The notes beneath the pieces were generated by a model. The model did no database searches, was not told where the DNA came from, and worked only from the letters and a program-made list of their open reading frames with translations. The position numbers and the translations under genes are program-made. A stretch of 64,000 nt of DNA from Lunularia cruciata (taxonomy: Eukaryota; Streptophyta; Marchantiopsida; Lunulariales; Lunulariaceae), in contig OX419758.1 of NCBI GenBank assembly GCA_948567375.1, positions 4,717,001 through 4,781,000 on the forward strand. The letters are read 5' to 3'. Shown here piece after piece: positions 54,480 to 64,000 of this stretch (the first letter of the stretch is position 1; the number at the start of each line of letters is the position of its first letter).

Positions 54480-55453
54480 CTAATCATTCTACTCCACAAA
54501 CGCCATCTAGGCAACTTGTTGAGGCTATCCATTCTTGAGTAGAATTCAATGATAAGATGTCCAATTTGGCAATAATAAAAACAACTACTATTTTGTCATA
54601 GTTTTTCTCTATTTGTAGTGCAAAGTAGTCTTTGTAGATGGCATCAATCTCCATTGGTGTCGGCTCCTCCACCCATGTTTAGTGTATTGGTAGGTTTTGT
54701 GGAGGTCAAGGTCAAGACCAAGTTGTTACAACCAGAGATCAAAGTGTTTGGCTAACTGCATGGCTCCTTCCAAGTGTTGTGGCTCTTGCATAATTACCTC
54801 TAATTTGGTTTGTGACTTCAAGCCCCTCACAAATTGATCTAAAGCTTTGCATTTTTAGTATATTTAGAATTTGCATGATGATGTTCTTGAATTATGTGAT
54901 TTAACTTCTTATAGAGCCAACTTCTTTTAACTCTGCCAACTTTTCCCATGCAGCTTGTGTGGCATTTATAGATTAGAATCAACTCATCATTGTACTCTTG
55001 AATTCTGCACATGTCAAGATTGGTGCAACAATTTTCCGTTCAACTTGCTCCACTCAAAACCACCATAGCTTTGCTACTCCATCCATTTGGCTAAAAGGCA
55101 AGAGAATCTATTTCCCCTCATCTTGAAGATTGGTAGCTTCAAAATAACATTCTCAATCAAACATAACATTCTCCATTGCACTCAAGAGATTCTTACCTTT
55201 GAATACCTTGGGTTTAGGGAATAGGATTTGGTCTTCTCCTTCTTGAACTAGTACACTCTCTACATGATCCTATCATTGATGATCTTGTTCATCCAACAAT
55301 CAAGTAAGGTGCTTGATTCATTGCTATGTAGCAATGATAACCTTGGGCATTGCCGCCACGGTTACGACTCTATCATGTCATCCCCAATCAATCTAATTTA
55401 TTAACACATAGATGTAACACTTCCATCATTCTCCATTAACACATAGATGCAAC
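54480..55453 (-). pseudogene. D2 Gag
   Basis: The segment EEPTPMEIDAI (54640-54672), the zinc-knuckle region near 54560 and the gag core near 54700-55100 correspond to D3 61321 and 60846-61307. Stops and frameshifts are frequent. The part near 55380-55453 is leader, with a small local duplication of CACTTCCATCATTCTCCAT. Confidence 0.65.
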
Positions 55454-55458
55454 ACTTC

Positions 55459-57350
55459 TGTGACAACTTGGCAAATATCACTTTTGCGGTAATCATGTAA
55501 GTAAAGTTTGTTTCCGCAAAGATATGATTAAGAATTTGTCAAATACAAAGTCAAACAGTAACATGTAGTTCTTCTTGAGTTCTTCTTTAGTCTCTCAGGT
55601 AAAAATCACCTCAGAAGAGAGTAACAAGCTCACAATCTTGACAACTTGTCACAAATACACACTCCTTAATCACAATACCTTCAATTCTTTCCAAACAATC
55701 TTGATTGTGATGATTCAGGCTCTCCTAAAAATGGCACTTCATTGCAAAATGACTTTGCCTCAGAATTGTGTTCTACCACTCTATTGAAGGTACAACTTTG
55801 TCGATCAAAAATGCTTCACATCAACTGTGCACTACACTCACAAATGCAGAATACTATGAACACTACAATTCCTCTCAGATCTGTCAAGGCATTGCTTTGA
55901 TTGCACTTCACTCAAGATCAAACACATAGAGTAAATATCAAGGTTGCGGAATCCAACATCCAACAAGCACACTAACTTGCACTTCAAATTTCTCCACACA
56001 CTCAAAACCACAAACACAAAGTTGATACTTTGAATCAAGCTCAAGCAACAAGCACTGCTTCACAACACTTTGTTGTATCTATTCTTAGAAATAATAAGCA
56101 CTAAACAACATAAGACTGTGAATGGCACCTTTAAATAGTGAAGCAAACGACATTTCTAACAATTATAATGCTTCCTAACAACTCTTCTAACCTACAGATC
56201 CAAATTGACAATGCAACTCTTCATATCTGCCTCTTCAAATATCAAAATTGCTTCTACTACGATCCGATGTCAATCTCTTCCTCGGCTTCCAAACCCGATA
56301 ACCTCTCTATAATTTCCACATCCTCGGGTCTATCCAATTTTACTCCTAACTCTTCTATTTCTACAATTTCTTCACTACAATCTACAATTGAGGTCATGGG
56401 TAATCCATCTACTTCCTTATCTCCCGACCCACTCTTCTCTAAAATGTTAAATGTCAAATCTGAAGACACTTGCACTCTTACTTCAGCAAGTTCGGGTCTA
56501 ACTACTATCAATTCCTTTGCTAATTCTATTATTTCCTCATCAAAAATTGTAATCGAAAGAATGGGTACACTATCTACACCTTCAATTTGTAGCCCACTTT
56601 CCCCTAATCACTCATGTTATTGACCCGAACACACTAACAGTCTGATTTTGCACTTTGGGTTCATTCACTACTATTATTTCTCTTCTAATTCTCTCCTATC
56701 TTCAATCAGAACTGAAATTGAAATCATGAGTATCCTATCTTCTTTCCTTACTCTAACTTCCTCTAATACCTCTAGCAAGATTCTTGAAGTCAACTTCATT
56801 GCACTCCAAGGTCCAACTACCTTGGATTTAGTCACCTTCGTCTTGAGTCGAAGAAGCTTCTAACCGAAGTCATGTAAACCCGAGGTCCAAAATCCAAAGA
56901 CACCAAACTACTTTGTACATCTACTGTAGAAACTTCAAATGCTTGTAACTTTTGCTACAGATCTCCAAACTCTGCGATTTTAGTGGCAATAGAAAGCTCT
57001 AAACGAGATGCTTCCAAAAAGATATTGTACACATGATTTGAACTTGTGGTCAATGAGATATGGCCCCCGCAAGAATCTTGACCTGTAACTTCTATTTCTC
57101 CTTTGGGTTTACCCTCCGTCAACGTCTGATCCGAGTTTTTTTCTTCCTCTGACGCGAAGTAAGCTTCTTTGGGTGAAGCTTCTTTGGGTGTGATCCAGTC
57201 CGAGTCCGTCTTCCTCTTACATGAAGTTGCTTCCTTGCTTCTAATCAAAACATGGGTTTCCACTCATTTTTTCTCTATTTGGTTCAATTTGGTTTCAGCA
57301 AGGCACTTCTTCTTCAAAACTCATCCAAAATAAAATATGATGGTACCACA
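55459..57350 (-). mobile_element. Solo LTR of family B in the D2 leader
   Basis: 1892 bp, plus-strand TGTGACAACTTGG to GGTACCACA, with a perfect 5-bp duplication ACTTC (55454-55458 and 57351-57355). It is the longest of the three B LTRs. No internal element sequence remains. Confidence 0.94.
56257..56511 (-). CDS. LTR-embedded frame of family B, copy 3
   Basis: An 84-codon frame in LTR sense with VQVSSDLTFNILEKSG, DKEVDGLPMTSI and EAEEEIDIGS. It is the best match to the frame at 8424-8684. It is acidic and shows no known domain. A second sense frame at 56955-57263 (METHVLIRSKE start) has a weaker partner in the copy at 23272. Confidence 0.4.
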   Translation of the reverse strand: MIVVRPELAEVRVQVSSDLTFNILEKSGSGDKEVDGLPMTSIVDCSEEIVEIEELGVKLDRPEDVEIIERLSGLEAEEEIDIGS

Positions 57351-57550
57351 ACTTCCATCATTCTCCATAAGTTACAACTTGAAGTACTAAGGGATCCTCA
57401 AACAAGGTGATGGTATTCAAAAAGTTCTTACCCAAAGCATGAGATGATGAATTGTGTGAAATGATGATTGGATAGTATCTAAACACAAAAGTCCAAATAG
57501 TTTGGCAAAAATGGATTAAGTGGTCCATAAATTCCATCCAGCCCATTTTT
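57351..57550 (-). other. D2 leader
   Basis: It matches the D3 leader 60392-60600 in reverse (CATAAGTTACAAC, CATTTTTGCTC ends). It contains no conserved ORF. Confidence 0.75.
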
Positions 57551-57562
57551 GCTCTAATACCA
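57551..57562 (-). promoter_or_regulatory. Primer-binding site of D2
   Basis: Minus-strand TGGTATTAGAGC: the iMet site TGGTATCAGAGC with one C-to-T change, one base from the LTR. Confidence 0.85.
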
Positions 57563-57563
57563 A

Positions 57564-57864
57564 TGTAAAACATTGAGACTAAGGAGAGAAATATGAGAAT
57601 GGAAACTCACATTGGAACACTTGAATGAGGGAAATTCCAAATGCCTAGCAAGAGTTTTAGCTTTGGTATTTCTAAAGAGCATACAAGGCTCTTGAGAAGC
57701 TTCTCAAGAAGCTTCCTTCTAGAAGCCGCCTATTTTGCTTGCAAGCTAAGCTAGTCGGAATTTTCCCAAAAAACTTCCTAGATACTTATAGAATAAGCTA
57801 ATTTGTCTTATTTGCTACTTCATTAGCGCTAACTAACTTTGTTTCTAAACTCCATATTGTAATA
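57564..57864 (-). repeat. 5' LTR of D2
   Basis: 301 bp, plus-strand TGTAAAACATTGAGAC to CATATTGTAATA. It has lost part of the GAA/TTC-rich centre compared with D3. Confidence 0.85.
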
Positions 57865-57869
57865 GATAG

Positions 57870-58660
57870 TCAATGCACATGCGCATTATATTACCTTTTT
57901 TCTTCACAGACAAGATTGGAGCTCCATATGGTGATATTTTGGGTTGCATTAACCCTTTTGTAGCATATCCTCAATTTGAACCTTACAATCCTTTAACTCA
58001 TGAGGTGATAGACAATATGAGACCTTACAAGGAGATGTCTTCCCAAGGATTATCTCAATTTTATGATCTACTCTCTTTTTTGCTGGTAATCCTAAGGGTA
58101 GGTCATTTAGGAAGACATCTTGAAACTCATTGACCACATCTTTCAATTTCTCAAGAACTTGTCCATTGAGTTGTACACTTTGGATTTCTCTTATTAGGCC
58201 CATGAAAAATCTCTCTATCTTATAGTTAGTTGTTGTCCTTATGACAAAGAGAGGTAATTCTTGCATGTGTGCTCTCTCTTTAACCCCAACGATCTTCCAT
58301 TGGCATTTTCTCACTACTTTCTTCCTCCAATCAACCATGGGGTTGTAGTGCTCCATCCACGGCATACCAAAGATTGCATCACAATGAGCTAACCATATCA
58401 CTTATCACTCAAGTGCTTCTTGATACTCTCTTACAAAGAATGCTACCTTTCTAGGTAATGATTCACTCCTCTTTGTCTATCCATTTGGTAATTGTAATTC
58501 TTCATTCTCAGCCTTCTCTAGATCTATCCCCAACCTTATTGCAACAAAGCAAGACAAGAATTTTTTTGTTGCTCTAGGGTTTATTGACACTCTCACTTGA
58601 TATCCCTCCAAGACTTCATTTATGACAATCAATTGTGATTTTGTCTTCCTCACTCTCTAC
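57870..58660 (-). pseudogene. C2 RT N-terminus, PR-RT linker and protease
   Basis: The frame at 57949-58401 is well kept: AIFGMPWMEHYNPMVDW ends the protease, followed by ELPLFVIRTT, QDVFLNDLPLGLPAKK and the RT start YCLSPHELKDCKVQIEDML. Below it the RT continues to the D2 insertion point at 57869. Protease remains above 58440 are broken. Confidence 0.8.
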
Positions 58661-59820
58661 GCACTTGTCCTCTTCCTTTCTAGGCTTTTGGGCTTCTCCA
58701 TGGAGCCAATGAGGCTGTAAGGTATATTTATTGGCAATCTTTGTTTTTTGATGTGATTTCTATCTCCTCCTCTTCAATTTGTCTCTCCATGTTATTCAAA
58801 GATTGCCTATATGGAGGCCAAGGTCCTCTAGGAAATTGAGTACAACAATTGATGGCTGGGTGCCAACTTGGCCATAATTGTAACAATGATGTTATCTTGC
58901 TCAATTTCCTCCCCTTTGTGGGATCCCATCTCTTCTTTCTTTAAGCTATCCCTATTCTCCTTGGAGCAGTTGTGCTCCTTGTTCTTGGAACCAATTGTTG
59001 CCTAATTCCATAGGAGCTGATCCACCAAAGTGTTATGTTTTGGCTCAATAATGTTGAGTTGGGACTACCCCTTCACCTCTTCCAAGCACTCCTACTATTC
59101 TTTGAGCACAAGCAATGGCTTCAAAAACCATGCAAGGATTTTGTACCATTACTTCTTGTTGAAGTTGCTCTTTTAATGCTCATTTGAAATTGTCCAAACC
59201 TTCTTTTGGACTCATGTCAATTATTGTGACCTATAGGTCAAGGAATGCCCCCATGTACTCTTGTAAATTATTCTTTTGCTTCAAACCCCATAGTCGGGTG
59301 TGGGCCATCTGCATGGATTGGAAGTTCTTCAATAGGCCTTCTATCATGACCTTTCTTCCTTTTGCCAACATTGATCATTCCCAACCATCATATTGTGTGA
59401 AGGATTTATTAGTCAAGTACCCATATGAAAACACAACTATAGAATGATTTGTGATTTCAATAGTGAACAATCAAAAGTATCAATTCATTTTTGAAATTCA
59501 ATTCTCCACTACTCACATGGACCATTGTCTCTTGTAAGGCTCAATATTGTATGTCCTTTCATTCGTAGTAACAATGTGGTCTCATTGTTGATAAGGGTTA
59601 GTGTCACTAGCATGAGTGACTCTACATGTACTTTGGCCATTGGTATTGGGTTTTGGGATGACTCCCCTTTGTGCATTGCTTGATCATGCTTGAAAGTATG
59701 TACTTGACTTTGCAATGCTTCCATGATCATCTTGATCTCCTTAAACTAATTCAACATTCCTTGCATTCCTTGCATCAACTCTTGCAACTGCGGATCCATG
59801 ATTCTTACACAACAACTACT
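58661..59820 (-). pseudogene. C2 Gag
   Basis: Minus-strand blocks match C1 Gag, with a damaged zinc knuckle near 58860-58890 and a Gln/Met-rich N-terminal piece at 59509-59730 (EALQSQVHTFKHDQAM). No intact frame is left. Confidence 0.6.
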
Positions 59821-59965
59821 CAATTTCTACTTCCTACTTCAATATGATCACTCAAGAGAGTGCACAAACTATTAGGACCACCATTGGATCTTCATACGCT
59901 ATTACTTGTTGATAATATTCCTCACCAAAATTACAGACTACAAAATCCCTAAATATTACTTTCAA
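59821..59965. other. Short stretch between C2 Gag and D3
   Basis: AT-rich sequence with no clear match. It should be the leader of C2. The C2 5' LTR is not seen before D3 starts. Confidence 0.4.
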
Positions 59966-60049
59966 TATAACAATATGGAGTTTAGCGACGAAGTCAGTCA
60001 GGCTCACGAAGTAGCACATAAGACAAATTAGCCTAGAATATTCCGGAAG

Positions 60050-60240
60050 TATCTAGGAAGCTTCTTGGGAAGCTTCCCCATTAGCTTAGCTTGCAGCTTA
60101 AGTAAGTAGCTTCTAGAAGGAAGCTTCTAGAAGCTTCTAACTAGCTTAGCTTGCACGCCAAGTAGGTGGCTTCTAGAAGGAAGCTCCTTGAGAAGCTTCC
60201 TAGTTAACTTGGCTTGCACTCTATGAAAGCGGCTCGAGAA
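60050..60240 (+). promoter_or_regulatory. Heat-shock-element-like cluster in the D3 LTR
   Basis: Several GAAnnTTC modules occur here. At 60120-60137 GAAGCTTCTAGAAGCTTC is a perfect run of four alternating GAA/TTC units at the standard 5-base spacing, preceded by TTCTAGAAG (60111-60119). A further pair of GAAGCTTC palindromes lies at about 60057-60076. This is the consensus bound by plant heat shock factors. The cluster lies about 130 bases upstream of the TATA box. Binding is inferred from the consensus. Confidence 0.6.
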
Positions 60241-60266
60241 GCTTCTCAAGGGCCTTGTATGCTACT

Positions 60267-60274
60267 TATAAATA
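60267..60274 (+). promoter_or_regulatory. TATA box of the D3 LTR
   Basis: TATAAATA within CTACTTATAAATACC. RNA would start near 60300, leaving about 80 bases of LTR before the primer site, a normal R-U5 length. Confidence 0.65.
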
Positions 60275-60379
60275 CCAAAGCCAAAGCTCATGCTAGGCAT
60301 TCGGAGTTTTCCCTCATTCAAGTGTCCCAATGTGAGTTTCCATTCTCCTATTTCTCTCCTCGGTTTTGGTCTTTTACAT

Positions 60380-60391
60380 TGGTATCAGAGC
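60380..60391 (+). promoter_or_regulatory. Primer-binding site of D3 (tRNA-iMet)
   Basis: TGGTATCAGAGC, the exact complement of the plant initiator tRNA-Met 3' end, one base after the LTR. Confidence 0.95.
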
Positions 60392-60649
60392 AAGAATGGG
60401 ATGGATGGAATTTATGGACCACCAAATCCACTTCCACCAAACCATTGGGACTTTCATGTCCAGATATTATCAAAGCATCGTTTCACACAATTCATCACCT
60501 CATGCTTTGGGCAGGATTTTCTACATATGATCACTGTGTCAGAGGAACCCTTGATACTTCCAGTTGTAACTTATGGAGAACGGTGGACGTGTTGTATCTA
60601 TGTGTTAATCAACTAGATAAATTGAGGGTAGCGGAATAGAGTAGTAGCG

Positions 60650-61493
60650 ATGGCGGAAATACTGGATGTTATCCTTGCAATGCAACAACAAATTGAGCAT
60701 CTTACTCGATTGTTGGATGAACGAGACCAGCAACGACAAGAACAGATAGATAGAGCGCCAGTTCGAGATGGAGAAGATCGCATTTGATTTCTGAAACGCA
60801 AGGTGTTTGAAGGTAAGAATCTTCCAGGCATAGTGGAGAAATTTTTTGTTTGACTGCAAACGTTACTTTGAAGCCACCTATCTTCAAGATGAGCGGAAAC
60901 AAATTCTCTTGGCTTCTAGCCAATTGGATGGCGTGGCAAAACTTTGGTGGCAATTCCGAGTAGAAAGAGCTAAAGAACAAATTGTTACACCAATTTTGAC
61001 ATGGGCAAAATTCAAAGATGCAATACTTAGTCGATTTCAGACTATAAATGCCACCCGAGCTGCACGAGATAAATTGGCAGAGTTGAGGCAGATTTGCTCA
61101 ATGAGAAGCTACATCACACAATTTCAGAATATCATCATGCAAATTCCAGATATCCAAGAAGGTGAAGTTTTGGATCGATTTGTGAAAGGATTGAAGTCAC
61201 AAACCAGATTAGAGGTGACCATGCAAGAGCCACAAAATGTAGAAGAAGCCATGCAATTGGCTGAGCGTTTTGATTCCTTAGTTGCAACAACTTGGTCTCG
61301 ACCTTGACCTACACAAAACCTACCAGTACCACGAGTGGAAGAACCGGTACCAATGGAGATTGATGCTATCCAACAAAGACCACTTGGCACAAGAGATAGA
61401 GAAAGATTACAACAAATTGGAGGTTGCTTTTATTGTTGCCAAGTTGGACATCGCATTGTTGAATGTCCACTTAGGAATGGGCGACCTTGATAA
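60650..61493 (+). pseudogene. D3 Gag
   Basis: ATG at 60650 opens MAEILDVILAMQQQIEHL; the frame reaches a stop after GEDRI near 60786 and resumes in another frame. The gag core at 60846-61307 (LWWQFRVERAKEQ, WAKFKDAILSRFQ, MRSYITQFQNII) is intact. The spacer with PMEIDAI follows a TGA at 61305. The CCHC knuckle C-FY-C-CQVG-H-RIVE-C is at 61425-61466. One frameshift and two stops separate it from a working Gag. Confidence 0.85.
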
Positions 61494-61576
61494 GTTGCCC
61501 AGATGGAGTTTGTGGAACAGAATGATCAAGGAAACAAAGAATCCCAGTAGGAGATTTTGAACCACCTACTGGGAGC

Positions 61577-63625
61577 TTGATTAGTTCCAATGGGATTGAA
61601 GGCTCGACCTATGCAAGTTTGCTTCACTTGCAAGGTACGATATCTAATTGGGGTTGTAGGATTTTGGTTGATTCTGGAAGTTCAAAGAATTGCATATTTA
61701 TGCAAGTAGCAAAGGAATTGGGTATTCCTATCAAGCCAATGATTGGAAGTAGTTTGATGATGGCGGATGTTAGAAACAGTTCTGCATTCCGCACCTTGCA
61801 TCCTGTTACCTTCAAAATTGGGAAGGATTATTTGGAGTGCATGAGGTTTGTAGTGGCACCTCTACACTATGATATCATTCTGGGTCTACCTTGGCTTGAA
61901 CGTCATAAGGTTCAATTCGATTGGACCCGACGTCAAATTCAAGTACAACACCAAGGTAGGAATTTCCGATTAGGTTGTCTGGCACCTCTGAGTAAGACAC
62001 CTAAGAATAGTCAGTCCCAAGATGGGAAGTTTGTTGAGAAGGTAGCCATAGAGCAAATCTGGAAGGGAGATGAGTACCAAGATGGGAAGTTTGCCAAGAA
62101 AGCAACCATGGAGCAAGCTTGGAAGAGAGATGAGTCCCTAGAAGGGAAGTTTGTTAATGAAGCAGCCATAGAGCAAGCTTTGGAGGAAGATAAGTCTGTA
62201 TTTGCGGTGTGGATCAAGCCGATTGCACAAGAACAATTTGAGGAGGGCCAGGTGCCGCATCAAGCAACGGTTGATCAAATAGTTCAGGAGTTTGTAGATG
62301 TGTTTCCGGATGATCTGCCAAAGGGATTACCCTCTGATCAAGGTATGCCCTTCAAGATCAAGTTATTGCTAGGGAGTACTCCAATGAGTAGACCAATCTA
62401 TTGGCTCTCACCAAAGGAGTTGGAGGAGTTGCGAACAACACTTATAGAATTGTTGGAGAAGGATTTCATACAACATAGTACTTCTCCATGGGAAGCACCG
62501 GTACTATTTGTTCCAAAGAAGGATGGAGGACTTTGTTTATGTATTGATTATTGTGGGCTCAATAAGCAAACCGTGAAGAATGCATATCCCTTGCCTTGGA
62601 TCAATGACCTACTTGATCAATTAAGTAGAGCACGCTACTTTTCCAAGCTAGATCTTTGTAGCGGCTATTGGCAAATTCCTATTGAAGGAGAGGACGTGCA
62701 AAAGACTGCCTTTTGCACAAGGTATGGACATTTTGAATGGAGAGTTCTACCTTTCGGACCCACTAATGCTCCAGCAATCTTCATGGATCAGATGCATCGG
62801 GTGTTGGAAGGACTATTGGATCAGTCCGTGGTAGTGTTCTTAGATGATATCTTAATCTATAGTACGACAGAGGCAAAACACAAGAATCATGTGCGAGAAG
62901 TCCTAAGACGACTACGACAGTGGAAATTTTACTGCAAGAAGTCAAAGTGTGCTTTTTGGCAGGAGGTTACCTTCTTGGGTCATAAGATCTCATCAGAGGA
63001 GATCAAGATGGAAGAAGAGAAGATCAAGGCCATTACTGATTGGCCTACCCCAAAGGATGCTACCGAAGTACAAGCATTCAATGGATTGGCCAATTTTTAC
63101 CGACGGTTCATCCACTATTATGCTCATGTAGCTGCACCATTGACTGACCTCTTGGGAAAGAACTCGAGCTTCCAATGGACCACCAAGCATGAAGAAGCAT
63201 TCCAGAAGTTAAAGCATATGGTGTCTTCAAGACCCATTCTTCAACCATATGATCCTCAACTACCTTGTGTGGTTGATTTTGATGCTTCTAACTTTGCAAT
63301 TGGAGTTGTGTTGCAACAAGAATTTCCAGATGGACTACATCCTATTGCCTTTGTGTCTTGCCAACTAAATACAGCTGAAAGAAATTACTTTGCTTGATAT
63401 CAGGAACAACTTGCAATGGTATATGCCACCAAGGTATGGAGGCATTATTTCTTGGAGAAACAAGTGATCATGCAAACTGATCACAAGCCATTGTTGCAGA
63501 CCTTACACCTAGAGCACATGAGGAGTCGACATCATCAATGGGAAGAGCAACTCTAATTTTTTGACATCAAACTCAAGTACAAACCAGGTTGGTTCCATGT
63601 CATCCCTGATTCTCTATCACAATGA
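61577..63625 (+). pseudogene. D3 protease, RT and RNase H
   Basis: One frame open from 61577 to the TGA at 63395. Protease: RILVDSGSSKN, LLHLQ and ILGLPWLERHKVQFDW. Three 20-residue repeats at 62016-62195. RT: FIQHSTSPWEAPV, KLDLCSGYWQIPI, FEWRVLPFGPTNAP, catalytic FLDDILIYS (LDD codons 62840-62848), FLGHKIS. RNase H: VVDFDASNFAIGVVLQQ, KVWRHYFLEKQ, QTDHKPLLQ. Stops: TGA 63395-63397, TAA 63554-63556 and TGA 63623-63625. The frame is otherwise undamaged, so this copy is recent or decays slowly. Confidence 0.9.
62016..62195 (+). repeat. Three 60-bp coding units in the D3 PR-RT linker
   Basis: Units at 62016-62075, 62076-62135 and 62136-62195 encode SQDGKFVEKVAIEQIWKGDE and two variants. They lie between the protease end and the RT start, in frame, and are predicted helical. 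Confidence 0.92.
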
Positions 63626-64000
63626 CCTGATTTGAAGTCTCTTCCTCTCATCACGGCAGCAATTACGACGGTGTCAATTGATCCCAAGATTCATAACAAG
63701 TTTCGGTTAGCTCTACAACAATATCTCTTCTTCCAAATGGTACATGGTCGGCTAACAACATGTGACAAGGAGTACAACACCTTCTCCTTCAAGGAAGGCC
63801 TTCTATTCCATGTGGACCGGATCTATGTTCCAGCCAAAGGTGATCTTCGACTTGTGCGCCTTCAAGAAGCCCATGATTTACCCATCGCTGGTCATATGGG
63901 TGTGGACAAGACCTTGGGTACCCTTCAACGTCAATGGTGGTGGCCCAACATGACACGGGATGTTTGAGAATTTTTCCAATCGTGTGAGAGCTGCCAACGT
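63626..64000 (+). pseudogene. D3 integrase N-terminal part (cut by window end)
   Basis: In the same frame as RT: FRLALQQYLFFQMVHGR, then LQEAHDLPIAGHMGVDKTLGTLQRQWWWPNM and the end of the zinc module, ESCQR, at the edge. A TGA at 63965-63967 follows TRD-Val; D1 has a TGA at the same codon (13470 region). The catalytic core lies outside the window. Confidence 0.85.

Larger units (their letters stand above)
32269..57864 (-). mobile_element. D2: inverted chromovirus holding E1
   Basis: It is bounded by a perfect 5-bp duplication GATAG (32264-32268 and 57865-57869) within the RT of C2. LTRs are at 32269-32669 and 57564-57864. Coding order on the minus strand is Gag, PR, 4-unit repeat, RT, RNaseH, integrase and chromodomain. 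E1 (32790-50888) splits the chromodomain and a solo B LTR (55459-57350) splits the leader. All coding parts carry stops. Confidence 0.92.
29401..59965 (-). mobile_element. C2: family-C element opened by D2
   Basis: The 3' LTR and integrase/RNaseH lie at 29401-32263, and RT, PR and Gag at 57870-59965. The two halves join exactly when D2 (32269-57864, duplication GATAG) is removed: the RT segment equivalent to [17 protein letters not shown] of C1 spans the junction. The 5' LTR is not present; D3 begins at 59966. Total own length is about 5 kb. Confidence 0.88.
59966..60378 (+). repeat. 5' LTR of D3
   Basis: 413 bp from TATAACAATATGG (first G of TG mutated) to CTTTTACA. It has a GAA/TTC-rich upstream part, a TATA box and a short 3' part. 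Confidence 0.92.
59966..64000 (+). mobile_element. D3: chromovirus running off the window
   Basis: The best preserved family-D copy: 5' LTR, perfect iMet primer site, Gag, protease, RT, RNaseH and the start of integrase, all on the plus strand. It inserted into the Gag/leader end of C2. It has a handful of stops and so is inactive, but it is the reference for reading D1 and D2. Confidence 0.93.

Overview
The window is repeat-dense nuclear DNA from a land plant, or at least a streptophyte, with a large genome. It is AT-rich, shows no recognisable host gene, and almost every stretch can be assigned to LTR retrotransposons. tRNA-iMet-type primer sites, chromodomain-ended Ty3/gypsy elements and a Copia gag relic support a plant. 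The species cannot be told from the sequence. Family letters A to E are local names.

Layout: 1-803 end of an inverted E element (E0); 804-2600 low-copy DNA with a 52-bp hairpin minisatellite; 2617-3243 Copia gag relic; 3262-3660 E-type LTR; 3844-8720 decayed minus-strand element B1 (PR and gag remains, primer site, LTR) split by a solo A LTR (6349-7040); 8723-10267 a coiled-coil reading frame full of stops; 10245-28700 chromovirus D1 (+), interrupted by A1 (14272-20991) and C1 (21065-27830, itself holding a solo B LTR at 23185-24873); 28795-29400 integrase scrap of family E; 29401-59965 element C2 (-), opened by D2 (32269-57864); 59966-64000 a third D element (D3, +) running off the window.

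The nesting is four levels deep: C2 contains D2, D2 contains E1 (32790-50888), and E1 contains the young intact element A2 (32917-40743) in its 5' LTR, a solo A LTR in its reverse transcriptase and a solo E LTR in its integrase. Target duplications and the continuity of the interrupted proteins across each insertion confirm the order.

The most notable content is in E1. Between its protease and reverse transcriptase, in the same frame as the protease-side linker, lies a complete but mutated C5-cytosine DNA methyltransferase domain of DNMT3/DRM type (45129-46160). After the integrase C-terminus comes a PHD zinc finger (50390-50614). E1 therefore had the order Gag-PR-methyltransferase-RT-RNaseH-integrase-PHD, and it sits inside the chromodomain codons of D2. 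D-family LTRs carry GAAnnTTC clusters that match heat-shock elements, upstream of a TATA box.

Only A2 looks capable of autonomous activity: one 1608-codon gag-pol frame, near-identical LTRs, clean 4-bp target duplications, primer site, polypurine tract and a separate upstream zinc-knuckle ORF. All other elements carry stops, frameshifts or deletions. Many lesions are C-to-T or G-to-A changes, as expected from decay of methylated cytosines.
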